A DNA stretch of 64,000 nucleotides from PoT sp049331405 (GTDB lineage: Bacteria; Planctomycetota; Planctomycetia; Isosphaerales; Isosphaeraceae), in contig NZ_CP186274.1 in NCBI RefSeq assembly GCF_049331405.1, positions 3,596,001 through 3,660,000 of the forward strand, written 5' to 3'. A program made the position numbers and the translations under genes. Below the pieces are notes generated by a model. That model had not been told where the DNA came from. It worked only from the letters and a program-made list of their open reading frames with translations, and made no database searches. Every line of letters starts with the position of its first letter. Positions within the stretch are counted from its first letter, which is position 1. Below are positions 43,641 to 51,559 of the stretch, piece by piece.

Positions 43641-44750
43641 GTGGTCGCAACGGTGGAACAGCTCGCGGCCCTAGTCAGGGGTCGCCTCGTGGGCGACGGC
43701 AGCATCTCGATTCACTCGGCTCGGCCGGTCGAACAAGCTGGCCCAGGCGACATCACGTTCATCGAGAACGAGCGGTATGCAAAAATGCTCCGCACGTCTC
43801 CGGCGTCTGCCGCCATCGTGGGTCCGCACTTCAAGCGGACTGCCGCGACCCCGGCCGTCCCAGTGATCATCGAGGTTGAGGATCCGATCCTCGCGTTCCT
43901 CGCTGTCCGTAGCCACCTGAAAGGCGCTGATAAGCCCCGATGGACCGGGGTCCACCCCATGGCCTGGGTGGCCCCTTCCGCTCGAATCGGTGCCGACGTG
44001 GCGATCTACCCCTTCGTTTACGTCGGGGAAGATGCCGTGATCGGCGACGGGACGACGCTCCATCCCGGAGTCGTCGTCGGAGATCGCTGCACGATTGGTA
44101 AAGACACGATCGTCCACCCCAACGCCGTCCTCTATAGCGACGTTAGTCTGGGCGACCGGGTCGAGGTCCACTCGGGCACAATCCTGGGTGGCGATGGCTT
44201 CGGCTATCGCCAGGTCGAAGGGAAGCACGTCAAGGTGCCGCAGACGGGCCGGGTCGAGGTCGGCAACGACGTCGAGATCGGCGCAAACTGCACCGTCGAC
44301 CGCGCGACCTTCGAAGCCACCCGGATCGGCGAAGGTACGAAGATCGACAACCTGGTGATGATCGGCCACAATAACCAGATCGGCCGACACAACATCCTCT
44401 GCGGCCAGGTGGGTATCGCCGGGAGTTGCAAGACCGGCGACTACGTCATCATGGCCGGCCAGGCCGGGATCAAGGACAACACCGAGATCGGCGACCAGGT
44501 CGTCGTCGGTGCCCAGGCGGGCGTCCATCGCAACGTCCCGAGCGGACAGCAGATCCTCGGATCGCCCGCCATCCCGATCCGAGAACAGCGCCGGCTCTTC
44601 CAGATGATCGCGCGGCTGCCGGACATGCATCGGCAGATTCGCGAGCTCTCGGCCCAGGTGGAAATGCTCACGTCCTTGCTCCCGGATCAGGAAGGATCCG
44701 AATCCGAGAGCCGTGGACTCGACCATGACGACGACGCGGCGGGACTTTGA
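43641..44750 (+). CDS. lpxD: UDP-3-O-acylglucosamine N-acyltransferase LpxD
   Basis: 369 residues from GTG 43641, with GGAAG 6-7 nt upstream. An N-terminal uridine-binding domain (TVEQLAALVRGRLVGDG) is followed by left-handed beta-helix hexapeptide repeats from about residue 100 to 310 (GADVAIYPFVYVGEDAVIGD). The catalytic His is H243 in MIGHNNQIG, and GGDGFGYRQVEGKHVKVPQ is the conserved lid region. A C-terminal helix (EQRRLFQMIARLPDM) completes the protein. It adds the second acyl chain in lipid A synthesis using acyl-ACP. It lies directly before lpxI. Confidence 0.96.
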   Translation: MVATVEQLAALVRGRLVGDGSISIHSARPVEQAGPGDITFIENERYAKMLRTSPASAAIVGPHFKRTAATPAVPVIIEVEDPILAFLAVRSHLKGADKPRWTGVHPMAWVAPSARIGADVAIYPFVYVGEDAVIGDGTTLHPGVVVGDRCTIGKDTIVHPNAVLYSDVSLGDRVEVHSGTILGGDGFGYRQVEGKHVKVPQTGRVEVGNDVEIGANCTVDRATFEATRIGEGTKIDNLVMIGHNNQIGRHNILCGQVGIAGSCKTGDYVIMAGQAGIKDNTEIGDQVVVGAQAGVHRNVPSGQQILGSPAIPIREQRRLFQMIARLPDMHRQIRELSAQVEMLTSLLPDQEGSESESRGLDHDDDAAGL

Positions 44751-44832
44751 CGGCCCGCCTCGCCGACGCCTGAACGCGGCCGGTTGGACGATCGTTTGCG
44801 GACTTCGCGCATATCTAAAGGATTCAGGTCCG

Positions 44833-45738
44833 ATGTCTGTTCTCACGCACAAACGTGACCGGATTGCGCATCGTCGTGATTCCCAGGCCTCAGCGCGCCC
44901 GATCGGACTGCTCGCCGGCAGCGGCCGCTTCCCCATCCTCTTCGCCGAGGCAGCCAAGAGGCAGGGGCTGAGCGTCGCCTGCGTGGGTATCCGCTACGAG
45001 GCCCACGAATCCCTGCGCGAGCTCTGCTCCAGCTTCGAAGAGGTCGGCGTCTCCAAGCTCGGCCGGATGATCCAGGTCCTGAAGAAGCAGGGCGTCGAAG
45101 AAGTCGTCATGGCGGGTAAAGTCACGAAGAACGTGATGTATACCCCCAGACGCGTCCTCCAACTCTGGCCCGACTACCGCATGTTCCGCATGTGGTATTA
45201 CACCTGCCGGGCCGACAAGCGGGACGACTCGATCCTGCTCTCGGTCATCGCCGAGTTCAATCGAGACGGGATGGATTTCACGTCGGCCCTCGACTATTGC
45301 CCGGAGCTACTCGTGAAGGAAGGAACACTCACGCGTCGTCCCCCGACGTCGAAGGAACTCAAGGATATCCAATTCGGCTGGCACCTGGCCAAGGAGATGG
45401 GCCGGCTCGACGTGGGTCAATCCGTGGCCATCAAGGAGCAGGCCGCCCTTGCGATCGAGGCGATTGAAGGGACCGACCGCTGCATTGAGCGGGCCGGCAT
45501 CCTCTGCCGCTCTGGGGGCTGGACCCTGGTGAAAGTCGCCAAGCCCCAGCAGGACATGCGGTTCGACGTCCCGACCATCGGGACCTCGACGATCGAGAAC
45601 CTGCACAAGGCAGGCGCCCGCGTCCTCGCCATCGAGGCCGACAAGACGATCGTCATCGACCAGTCGGAGGTCGTCGCCCTCGCCGATCGCTATGGCCTGA
45701 CCATCGTGGCCCTGCACGGTGAACAGACCGCGGCCTGA
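44833..45738 (+). CDS. lpxI: UDP-2,3-diacylglucosamine diphosphatase LpxI
   Basis: 301 residues from ATG 44833; an in-frame ATG at 44725 would overlap the lpxD end. DUF1009 family: IGLLAGSGRFPILFAEAAKR at the N-terminus, MAGKVTKNVMY, and VKVAKPQQDMRFDVPTIG, GARVLAIEADKT at the C-terminus. LpxI hydrolyses UDP-2,3-diacylglucosamine to lipid X and replaces LpxH in many bacteria. Its product is the substrate of LpxB (35889). Strong terminator follows. Confidence 0.94.
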   Translation: MSVLTHKRDRIAHRRDSQASARPIGLLAGSGRFPILFAEAAKRQGLSVACVGIRYEAHESLRELCSSFEEVGVSKLGRMIQVLKKQGVEEVVMAGKVTKNVMYTPRRVLQLWPDYRMFRMWYYTCRADKRDDSILLSVIAEFNRDGMDFTSALDYCPELLVKEGTLTRRPPTSKELKDIQFGWHLAKEMGRLDVGQSVAIKEQAALAIEAIEGTDRCIERAGILCRSGGWTLVKVAKPQQDMRFDVPTIGTSTIENLHKAGARVLAIEADKTIVIDQSEVVALADRYGLTIVALHGEQTAA

Positions 45739-45775
45739 GCCAGGGGCCTGTCGGATCGGGAAGACTTGGAATTCG

Positions 45776-45816
45776 AAGACGAGGGGCGGCTCATGCGCTG
45801 AGCCGCCCCTCGTCTT
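45776..45816. terminator. strong bidirectional hairpin terminator
   Basis: An 18-bp perfect stem (45776-45793 with 45799-45816) around loop TGCGC, between the convergent lpxI and sigma-factor genes. The next bases are TGCTCCTTTC. Confidence 0.85.
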
Positions 45817-45842
45817 TGCTCCTTTCGAATTCATTCAGCGGT

Positions 45843-47480
45843 TCATTTCGTCTTCTTTCGCGTGATGACGAGCCTGGCGACCTGGTCGCGAAGGGCTCTC
45901 AATGTGATGCCTTGTTCGGACTGGAGCCTCCCCCATTCCTGTGACGCAGGGTCGAGGTCCGGGTGAGTGAGTCGCACTTCGATCTCGTGGCGAGGGTTGG
46001 CGGGGCCGAATCGAGGAATGTCCTGGTCGGTGACTTCGAAGACGAGGTTCTCGTCAGATGGGATGTTGTCGAGTACCCAACGTCCCGCCGAGTCGGTGAC
46101 CACGGCGTCATCACCATCGGCCAGGGAATAACTGCGCACAGGGCGCCTGCCGGGCTTGCCATCGGCAAGGTGGAACCGAAACGCGGTTTGGTCCCTAACC
46201 TCGATCTTCACGCCTGGGATCGGATCTCCCCGCTCGTCGACGACTACGCCGCCGATCTTCGTGCCGCGAGTGAGTTGGAAGGTAAATTGCTCGGGGATCT
46301 GGTCGCCGTCGCTCTGGAACTCCTTGGCCCACATCGCATGCAAAGAGACAAACCCGGGTTTGCTGACCCAGATCCGAAGATCCTTCGGTGTGTCGGCGAG
46401 TTTGAGCTTAGTGAGCCCCGAAGCGTCGGTGAATTGCGTCACGTTCTCGATTCGTGTGATTGTTTGCTTACGCTCTGGATCCGAAGTTGTTCGGGCGTAG
46501 TTCTGGAAGATCCGGGCATTCTGAATGGGCTTGAGATCCGCATCCACGACTTTCAAGGTCAACGTTCGCCCGAACTCGGTGTCCTTGCCTCCTGAGGCAT
46601 GACGGGATTCGGTCCCCTGGCCCGTCCCGAATAGCGGACCGGCCAGGCACGCGAGGATTCCTACGACGACAGCGAGCTTTCCCAGGACACCTGGCAGCAC
46701 GAGGCTGGGCAACATCTGAGACAGCCCGGAGAAGACGCCGCTCGCGGCAGCCCTCGATAAGGCTTCACCCGCCAGGTCGGTCGTCCTTCGGATTAGGATG
46801 GTCGGGACCTCGACGCGAGCCGTCAGGGCGGGCAGGGGGAGCACTAGGTTCAGTCCCGTTCCGGATCCAAACCCTCGTCGCCGTAAGCGAGTTCGCAAGT
46901 GCTCGCGGCCTCGGGCGAGGCGGCTCTTCACGGTGCCGACGGGGCATCGCAGGATCCTGGCGGCTTCTTCATGCGTCTTCCCTTCCAGGTCGCAAAGGAT
47001 CAGCGGTAGGCGGTGTCGCGCGGACAGCCGCTCGATCTCATCATGAACCGACCGCCTGAGGTCGGTAGCCTCATCGGCTCCCTGGCGATGGGTCGCGATC
47101 ATCTCGCCGGCCTGTCGCTCGTGTCGCTGGCGACGGGTCTCGGTCGCCTGGCTCTTCATCGCAGTCCGGCAGGCGACACGATGTAGCCAGGGGCCGATCG
47201 ACTCCTGAACCCAGAGCGTGCGAGCGTTGCGCAATAGGGTAAGGAACGTCGACTGGAAGGCATCGTGGGCCGCATGCTCGTCCTGGAGCCTGGCCCGGCA
47301 GACGCCGAGGACCATCGGCCCGTGCCGTTCGAGCAGGGTCTCGAACGCGCATTCACCCGATTCGCCCGGATCGGCCACGAAGCGCTCGAGCAGTTGACCG
47401 TCGGGCAGGAGTCCGAACATGCCTCGCTGTTGGAGGCTGGAAATCCAGCGCGGTCCCGAAACTCGTGATTGCGAAGCCAC
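45843..47480 (-). CDS. ECF sigma factor fused to membrane segment and carboxypeptidase-regulatory-like domain
   Basis: 545 residues from GTG 47480, with GGAG 8 nt upstream. Sigma region 2 (about 43-110; HAAHDAFQSTFLTLLRNA) and region 4 (about 148-200; LEGKTHEEAARILRCPVGTVKSRL split around the helix-turn-helix) are complete. A hydrophobic segment (about 260-285; VLGKLAVVVGILACLAGPLFG) follows. The remaining 255 residues look extracytoplasmic, with a CarboxypepD_reg-like fold (GTKIGGVVVDERGDPIPGVKIEV). Such sigma factors with a C-terminal membrane/sensor extension are typical of planctomycetes and may not need a separate anti-sigma factor. How the sigma part is released is unknown. Confidence 0.9.
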   Translation of the reverse strand: MASQSRVSGPRWISSLQQRGMFGLLPDGQLLERFVADPGESGECAFETLLERHGPMVLGVCRARLQDEHAAHDAFQSTFLTLLRNARTLWVQESIGPWLHRVACRTAMKSQATETRRQRHERQAGEMIATHRQGADEATDLRRSVHDEIERLSARHRLPLILCDLEGKTHEEAARILRCPVGTVKSRLARGREHLRTRLRRRGFGSGTGLNLVLPLPALTARVEVPTILIRRTTDLAGEALSRAAASGVFSGLSQMLPSLVLPGVLGKLAVVVGILACLAGPLFGTGQGTESRHASGGKDTEFGRTLTLKVVDADLKPIQNARIFQNYARTTSDPERKQTITRIENVTQFTDASGLTKLKLADTPKDLRIWVSKPGFVSLHAMWAKEFQSDGDQIPEQFTFQLTRGTKIGGVVVDERGDPIPGVKIEVRDQTAFRFHLADGKPGRRPVRSYSLADGDDAVVTDSAGRWVLDNIPSDENLVFEVTDQDIPRFGPANPRHEIEVRLTHPDLDPASQEWGRLQSEQGITLRALRDQVARLVITRKKTK

Positions 47481-47640
47481 AGTTCATGCTCCGATCGGCC
47501 TTCGGTTGCTGACCGTGGATAAAGCCTCGGGAGCGTCGGAACGTTCCATCTTTCCTGCGAGTTGTCGGAAATGTCGGGACGCGAGGCCCTCGGAAGGGCG
47601 AGGTTCGATGTGTTGTCGGCCGATTTGGCGGAGGAAGGGA

Positions 47641-48408
47641 TCAGACCGCGAAACCTTGAGCACGGTCGGACGACGAATCCGCCCTAGGCAGCCCGGCCTT
47701 CACGGCGGAGCTGATCACCTCGGCGGCGATCTCGAGGCCGAGGTTGTACGAGTCGAGGACCATATCGTAGTTGTGCGGGTCGGACGAATTCGCCCGGTGC
47801 ATCGTGCGGTCGAACTGGAGGCGGCGGCGGTCGAGGTCGCGGGCCGCCCGCTTGGCCGTGCGGACGGAGACCCCCATCCGTTCCGAGAGGCGGAACGCCC
47901 TCGACTTGATCGGTGAGATGATCCGGACCGACAAGGTTTGCTCGCGAGGCAGGAGGTAGTTCGCACCTCGGCCGACGATCACGGCGTTGCCCGCGCGACC
48001 GATCGCCTGGACGAGCTTGGCCAGGTGGTCGAGGTAGGCCTCTTGCGGGGCATAGTGCTCCTCGCGGAGGGGCAGGATCCAATCCTGAACGACGCTCGGG
48101 GCGAGCTCGTCGTACATCCGCACCTCGTCGACCGAGAGCTCCATCCGCTTGGCGATGGTCTCGAGGATCTCGTGGTCGTAGATGTCCCAGCCGAGCGAGC
48201 GAGCCACGAGGCGCCCGATCGTTCCGCCGCCCGAGCCGGCCTCTCTGCTGATGCAGACGTTGCGGAAGCGGGCGATCGCCGGTTCCGTCGGCGAGGAGCG
48301 GACCGGATCTCCGTGGTATCCGAAGAGCCATCGCGCGAACGCACCGGGCCAGGCTCGGATCCCTTCCGACTCGTCAGCTTGGTCGTGGTGATAGGCTTCG
48401 GCCGACAT
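47641..48408 (-). CDS. cytidylate kinase-like family protein
   Basis: 255 residues from ATG 48408, with AAAGGACC upstream. P-loop kinase of the cytidylate kinase-like family (PF13189): the loop is REAGSGGGTIGRLVA, with the family's modified Walker A. DIYDHEILETIAKRM and GRGANYLLP follow, and RAARDLDRRRLQFDRTMHR is the lid region. This family differs from true Cmk and its substrate is unknown. The 160 bp before the sigma gene contain nothing recognisable. Divergent from the small protein at 48731. Confidence 0.88.
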   Translation of the reverse strand: MSAEAYHHDQADESEGIRAWPGAFARWLFGYHGDPVRSSPTEPAIARFRNVCISREAGSGGGTIGRLVARSLGWDIYDHEILETIAKRMELSVDEVRMYDELAPSVVQDWILPLREEHYAPQEAYLDHLAKLVQAIGRAGNAVIVGRGANYLLPREQTLSVRIISPIKSRAFRLSERMGVSVRTAKRAARDLDRRRLQFDRTMHRANSSDPHNYDMVLDSYNLGLEIAAEVISSAVKAGLPRADSSSDRAQGFAV

Positions 48409-48501
48409 GTTGCGGTCCTTTTCTCGCTCCGACCCACTGACCTCAGTGTAGCGCCTTGTTTGTGGAAAGGAAAGGAGCGCCTAACTTCGGTCGAATTGCT
48501 C

Positions 48502-48518
48502 TGTAAGCCTTACAATCG
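48502..48518. promoter_or_regulatory. palindrome TGTAAG-C-CTTACA with TACAAT
   Basis: Perfect six-base arms with a one-base centre, overlapping a TACAAT hexamer. In a 17-base alignment, most positions match the sufR promoter element at 24972-24988 (shared TGTA-N5-TACAATCG). Candidate common operator; the protein is unknown. Confidence 0.45.
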
Positions 48519-48614
48519 GCCCGATCTGGTGCGAGTCGACAAATTTTACAACTTTTTCCTCAAGTCCTCCAGCGTTAGCACTTTTGGAATTCCCGTTTCG
48601 GAGCAGGATCCATG

Positions 48615-48629
48615 TGGCACACCCTTTGC
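48615..48629 (+). promoter_or_regulatory. sigma-54 (-24/-12) promoter
   Basis: TGGCAC-ACCCT-TTGC matches the RpoN consensus with exact spacing (10 bases between the GG and GC dinucleotides). The start of transcription would be near 48641, about 90 bases before the ATG at 48731 and just before the leader stem-loop. Confidence 0.7.
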
Positions 48630-48644
48630 CTTACTCTTCGGCCG

Positions 48645-48700
48645 ACAACACCTGATCGCCGTGGAGAGCGATCTTTACGGACGTCCCTTTCAGGTGTTGT
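48645..48700 (+). promoter_or_regulatory. leader stem-loop upstream of the small gene
   Basis: 11-bp perfect outer stem (ACAACACCTGA with TCAGGTGTTGT) enclosing a smaller hairpin (ATCGC...GCGAT). It is followed by TCTTTCTC, so it could be a 5' stabiliser, a regulated terminator or an RNA-binding site. It lies 30 bases before the start codon. Confidence 0.55.
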
Positions 48701-48730
48701 TCTTTCTCGAATCGAAGGGAAGGCGAAGAC

Positions 48731-48940
48731 ATGGCTAATCGACAGAACACGCTGCTGTGGATGAAGGACCTGATCGAGCACATGACCCAGTGTCACGAGC
48801 AGCTCCAATGGGCCGGGGACGGACAGACGGAATCCTACCTGACCGAATCCTTGATGGTGGATCTCGCCCAGTGCCAGCGCCTCTGCGAAGAGCTGAAGCA
48901 GCGGCCCCGGAAGGCTCGGAAGTTCGCCATCACCGCCTGA
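48731..48940 (+). CDS. 69-residue helical protein with HxxxC and CxxxC motifs
   Basis: ATG 48731 with GAAGG-type site upstream; ends TGA 48938-48940. The protein is mainly helical, with a basic C-terminal tail (KQRPRKARKFAITA). H17xxxC21 (followed by H22) and C48xxxC52 fall on two predicted helices, so a helical hairpin could bind a metal ion or form disulfides. No family recognised. It is the apparent target of the sigma-54 promoter at 48615, which suggests conditional expression such as nitrogen, envelope or stress response. The next gene (NagB-like) starts 109 bp later and may be in the same transcript. Confidence 0.78.
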   Translation: MANRQNTLLWMKDLIEHMTQCHEQLQWAGDGQTESYLTESLMVDLAQCQRLCEELKQRPRKARKFAITA

Positions 48941-49049
48941 GGGCAAAGCTTGTTGCCGCAACGAGTCGACCATGGTCTCGATCCGTGTTCGCGGATAACT
49001 TGGACGATCCAGGTACGAATGATTCGACCCTCGATCGAGACCCTTGGCC

Positions 49050-49844
49050 ATGAGCCTGACGGAACCGAAAGCCTTCGCCCAATTCTCCATCGACCGTTTG
49101 AAGGTCGTTGTTTACGAGGATCGGGCACTTGCCGGACGAGCCGCGGCGCTCGACGTCGCCCGAACGATCTCGGAGCGACAGGCGGCTGAATCGACCACGC
49201 GGATCGTCTTCGCGGCCGCACCCAGTCAGAACGAATTCCTCGCAAATCTCATCGCCTATTCCGGGATCAACTGGTCGAGGATCGTCGCCTTCCACATGGA
49301 CGAGTACCTCGGCCTGGGACCCGACCACCCCGCATCGTTCCGACGCTACCTCCAGGAACACCTCTTCCGCCTCGTCGACCTCTCGCCGGACCGACTCCAC
49401 CTGATCCCCGGCGAGGAGACTGAACGCCCCCTCGCGACCTGCCTCGCCTACGAGGACAAGCTGAAGGCGAACCCCATCGACATCGTCTGTGGCGGGATCG
49501 GCGAGAACGGGCACATCGCGTTCAATGACCCGCCCGTGGCCGATTTCCTCGACCCCGTCCTGATCAAGGTTGTCCGCCTCGACAACGCCTGTCGAGTCCA
49601 GCAGGTCAACGACGGCTGCTTCGAGGAACTCAAGGACGTGCCGACGCACGCATTCACCCTGACCGTGCCGGCGCTTCTCTCCGCCGCCAAGCTCTCGCTG
49701 ATCGTCCCCGGCCCACGCAAGGCCGAGGCCGTCCTCGCCACCCTCCGCGGCCCAATCAGTGAAGCCTGCCCCGCCTCCGCCCTCCGCAACCACCCCGACG
49801 CGACCCTCTACCTCGATCGCGACTCGGCCAAATTCGTCCTCTGA
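49050..49844 (+). CDS. glucosamine-6-phosphate deaminase / 6-phosphogluconolactonase-like protein
   Basis: 264 residues from ATG 49050 (TTG 49044 is two codons upstream). NagB family blocks: FHMDEYLGL, SFRRYLQEHLF, and CGGIGENGHIAFNDPP. The catalytic His is kept, but the Asp of the DGH triad is Asn and the EP glutamate is Asp. The C-terminal FTLTVPALLSAAKLSLIVPG and KAEAVLATLRGP are typical. The enzyme normally converts glucosamine 6-phosphate to fructose 6-phosphate and ammonia; release of ammonia would fit a link to the sigma-54 promoter upstream, but that is inference. A more divergent paralogue is at 19895. Confidence 0.85.
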   Translation: MSLTEPKAFAQFSIDRLKVVVYEDRALAGRAAALDVARTISERQAAESTTRIVFAAAPSQNEFLANLIAYSGINWSRIVAFHMDEYLGLGPDHPASFRRYLQEHLFRLVDLSPDRLHLIPGEETERPLATCLAYEDKLKANPIDIVCGGIGENGHIAFNDPPVADFLDPVLIKVVRLDNACRVQQVNDGCFEELKDVPTHAFTLTVPALLSAAKLSLIVPGPRKAEAVLATLRGPISEACPASALRNHPDATLYLDRDSAKFVL

Positions 49845-49901
49845 GTCGAAGCCGGAACCTCGCCCACCTCTCCCGACGAGGCCTCGCTCGGCGCAAGAGA
49901 C

Positions 49902-49931
49902 CGCCCACCCCGACGAAGATCGAAGTGGGCG
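49902..49931. terminator. weak hairpin between convergent genes
   Basis: CGCCCAC (49902-49908) pairs GTGGGCG (49925-49931), 7 bp, no U-run. Confidence 0.4.
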
Positions 49932-49949
49932 TGGAAAGTTACCGCAAGC

Positions 49950-51380
49950 TCATTCGGGCAACGGCTGCCCCTTCGTCTCGGGCGCGAAGGGCAGGGCGAT
50001 CAATCCCAGGATGAACACCCCGCACATGGTCACTCCCGCATAACGGAGGGGAAGTGTAGGGTCGATCGAGTTGTAGCCGGAGAACACCTTGCTCGAGAGG
50101 AGACCCAGGGTCCAGGGTCCTACCGCAGCCACGAGCCTGCCGACGTTGTAGCAGAACGATGTTCCGGTGCTTCGCAGCCGCGTGGGGAAGAGCTCGGGGA
50201 AGTAAATCGCGTAACCGCCGAAGAGCGAGAGCTGGCAGAACCCCATGATGGGGATCATCCAGAAGATGTCGCTGAAGCGGTTGATATACCAGAAAGTCAG
50301 CCCTGTCGAGACCATCGCGAGGATGAACGAGACCGCGAAGGCGGGCTTTCGGCCGGTGTAATGCGTGATCTTGCTGAAGGCATAGATCCCGAAGAAGGCA
50401 CCGAAGTTCTGGAGCAGGGATGTCATCCCCGTCCAGAACGTGAGTTTTCCATTGACGTACTTGGTCAGATCCGCGCCGGCCAGACCTTTCTGAGTCGCCT
50501 CGGTGGTGAAGTGGGCCGAAAACACCGAGCGAATCAGATCGAAGCTGAAAAAGCCGATACCCCAAAGCCCCACCACGCCCGCGAACGCCAGCAACATGCC
50601 GACAATCGTGTTCCTCCTCCAGCGGGGATTGATGAACAATTCCTGGATTGATCCGAGTTTCGGCTCGTCGGCCGCAAGCTCGGCACTGGCACGCTTCGCA
50701 GCGGCGGCTTTCCAGCGATCGGGTTCTTTGAGGCGGCGGAAAATGAAGAGCGAGAGCAGGGCGGGAAGTACGCCGATCACGAACATCGCCCGCCAGGCGC
50801 TGCCGATGGCACCAGACTCTTCCATCTTCCCGAGGCCCATACTGATGAGGGCTGCCAGCATATTGCCGACCGCGGATAGCGCCTGGAGCCAGCCCAGGGC
50901 GAAAGGGCGTGCGCGATCCGGCATGACCTCCGCGACGAGGGAAACTCCCACCGCGAATTCACCGCCGACCCCCAACCCCGTCAAGAAGCGATAGAAGGCG
51001 AAGTCATAGACGCCCGTTGAAAGTGCGCTCAGGCCGGTGAAGGCAGAATAGAGCAAGATCGTGATCAGCATGGTCTTGGCGCGACCGATGCGATCTCCCA
51101 GAATCCCGAAGATCAAGCCGCCGAGCGCCCAGCCGACGATGAAGATCGCCGTGGCCTGGCCGCTATATTCGCCGATCCTCAAATCGCCGGGTTGTGCCCC
51201 GAGCAACTGGGTGATGGCGGGCTTTCGGGCAAGGTTGAAGAGTTGCTGATCCATCGTGTCGAAGAGCCAGCCGAGCGCGGCGACGATCAGGACGAACCAG
51301 TGGTATCGCGTCAGGCCCTGGTACCATGGACCGCCATCATCCTTGCGCGGGGGAGCTTCGGTGGAGCTCTCGAAGTGCAT
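49950..51380 (-). CDS. MFS transporter (sugar/metabolite:H+ symporter type)
   Basis: 476 residues from ATG 51380, with GGAG 9 nt upstream; a far longer open frame to 51908 has no start support. Twelve hydrophobic helices are seen. The loop between helices 2 and 3 is GILGDRIGRAKTM, and helix 4-5 region FLTGLGVGGEFAVGVSLVAE is the MHS/sugar-porter signature. YFPELFPTRLRSTG is the matching block in the second half. The type imports sugars, aromatic acids or dicarboxylates with protons; substrate unknown. A central loop (SAELAADEPKLGSIQELF) is cytoplasmic. Divergent from the next membrane protein gene. Confidence 0.9.
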   Translation of the reverse strand: MHFESSTEAPPRKDDGGPWYQGLTRYHWFVLIVAALGWLFDTMDQQLFNLARKPAITQLLGAQPGDLRIGEYSGQATAIFIVGWALGGLIFGILGDRIGRAKTMLITILLYSAFTGLSALSTGVYDFAFYRFLTGLGVGGEFAVGVSLVAEVMPDRARPFALGWLQALSAVGNMLAALISMGLGKMEESGAIGSAWRAMFVIGVLPALLSLFIFRRLKEPDRWKAAAAKRASAELAADEPKLGSIQELFINPRWRRNTIVGMLLAFAGVVGLWGIGFFSFDLIRSVFSAHFTTEATQKGLAGADLTKYVNGKLTFWTGMTSLLQNFGAFFGIYAFSKITHYTGRKPAFAVSFILAMVSTGLTFWYINRFSDIFWMIPIMGFCQLSLFGGYAIYFPELFPTRLRSTGTSFCYNVGRLVAAVGPWTLGLLSSKVFSGYNSIDPTLPLRYAGVTMCGVFILGLIALPFAPETKGQPLPE

Positions 51381-51559
51381 GGGGACTGTCTCCGGATGGA
51401 TCGAGGTAGGACTCGGCTGACCGTCGATGCGTCTCTTCGGTCGGGAGGCGCTGGCAGGTCTTCGAACCGGCTTCTTTGATTCGCCGCACGATGATAGCAC
51501 GACGGTAGTTGAGTTTCTTCCCTCGTCATCGGACGAATTTCCCGCGCGAGACGCACCGC

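Larger units (their letters stand above)
48409..48730. other. divergent intergenic region with sigma-54 promoter and leader
   Basis: 322 bases between the cytidylate kinase-like gene (minus) and a small gene (plus). It holds a TGTA-N5-TACA palindrome (48502-48518), a -24/-12 promoter (48615-48629) and a long stem-loop leader (48645-48700). Confidence 0.75.
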
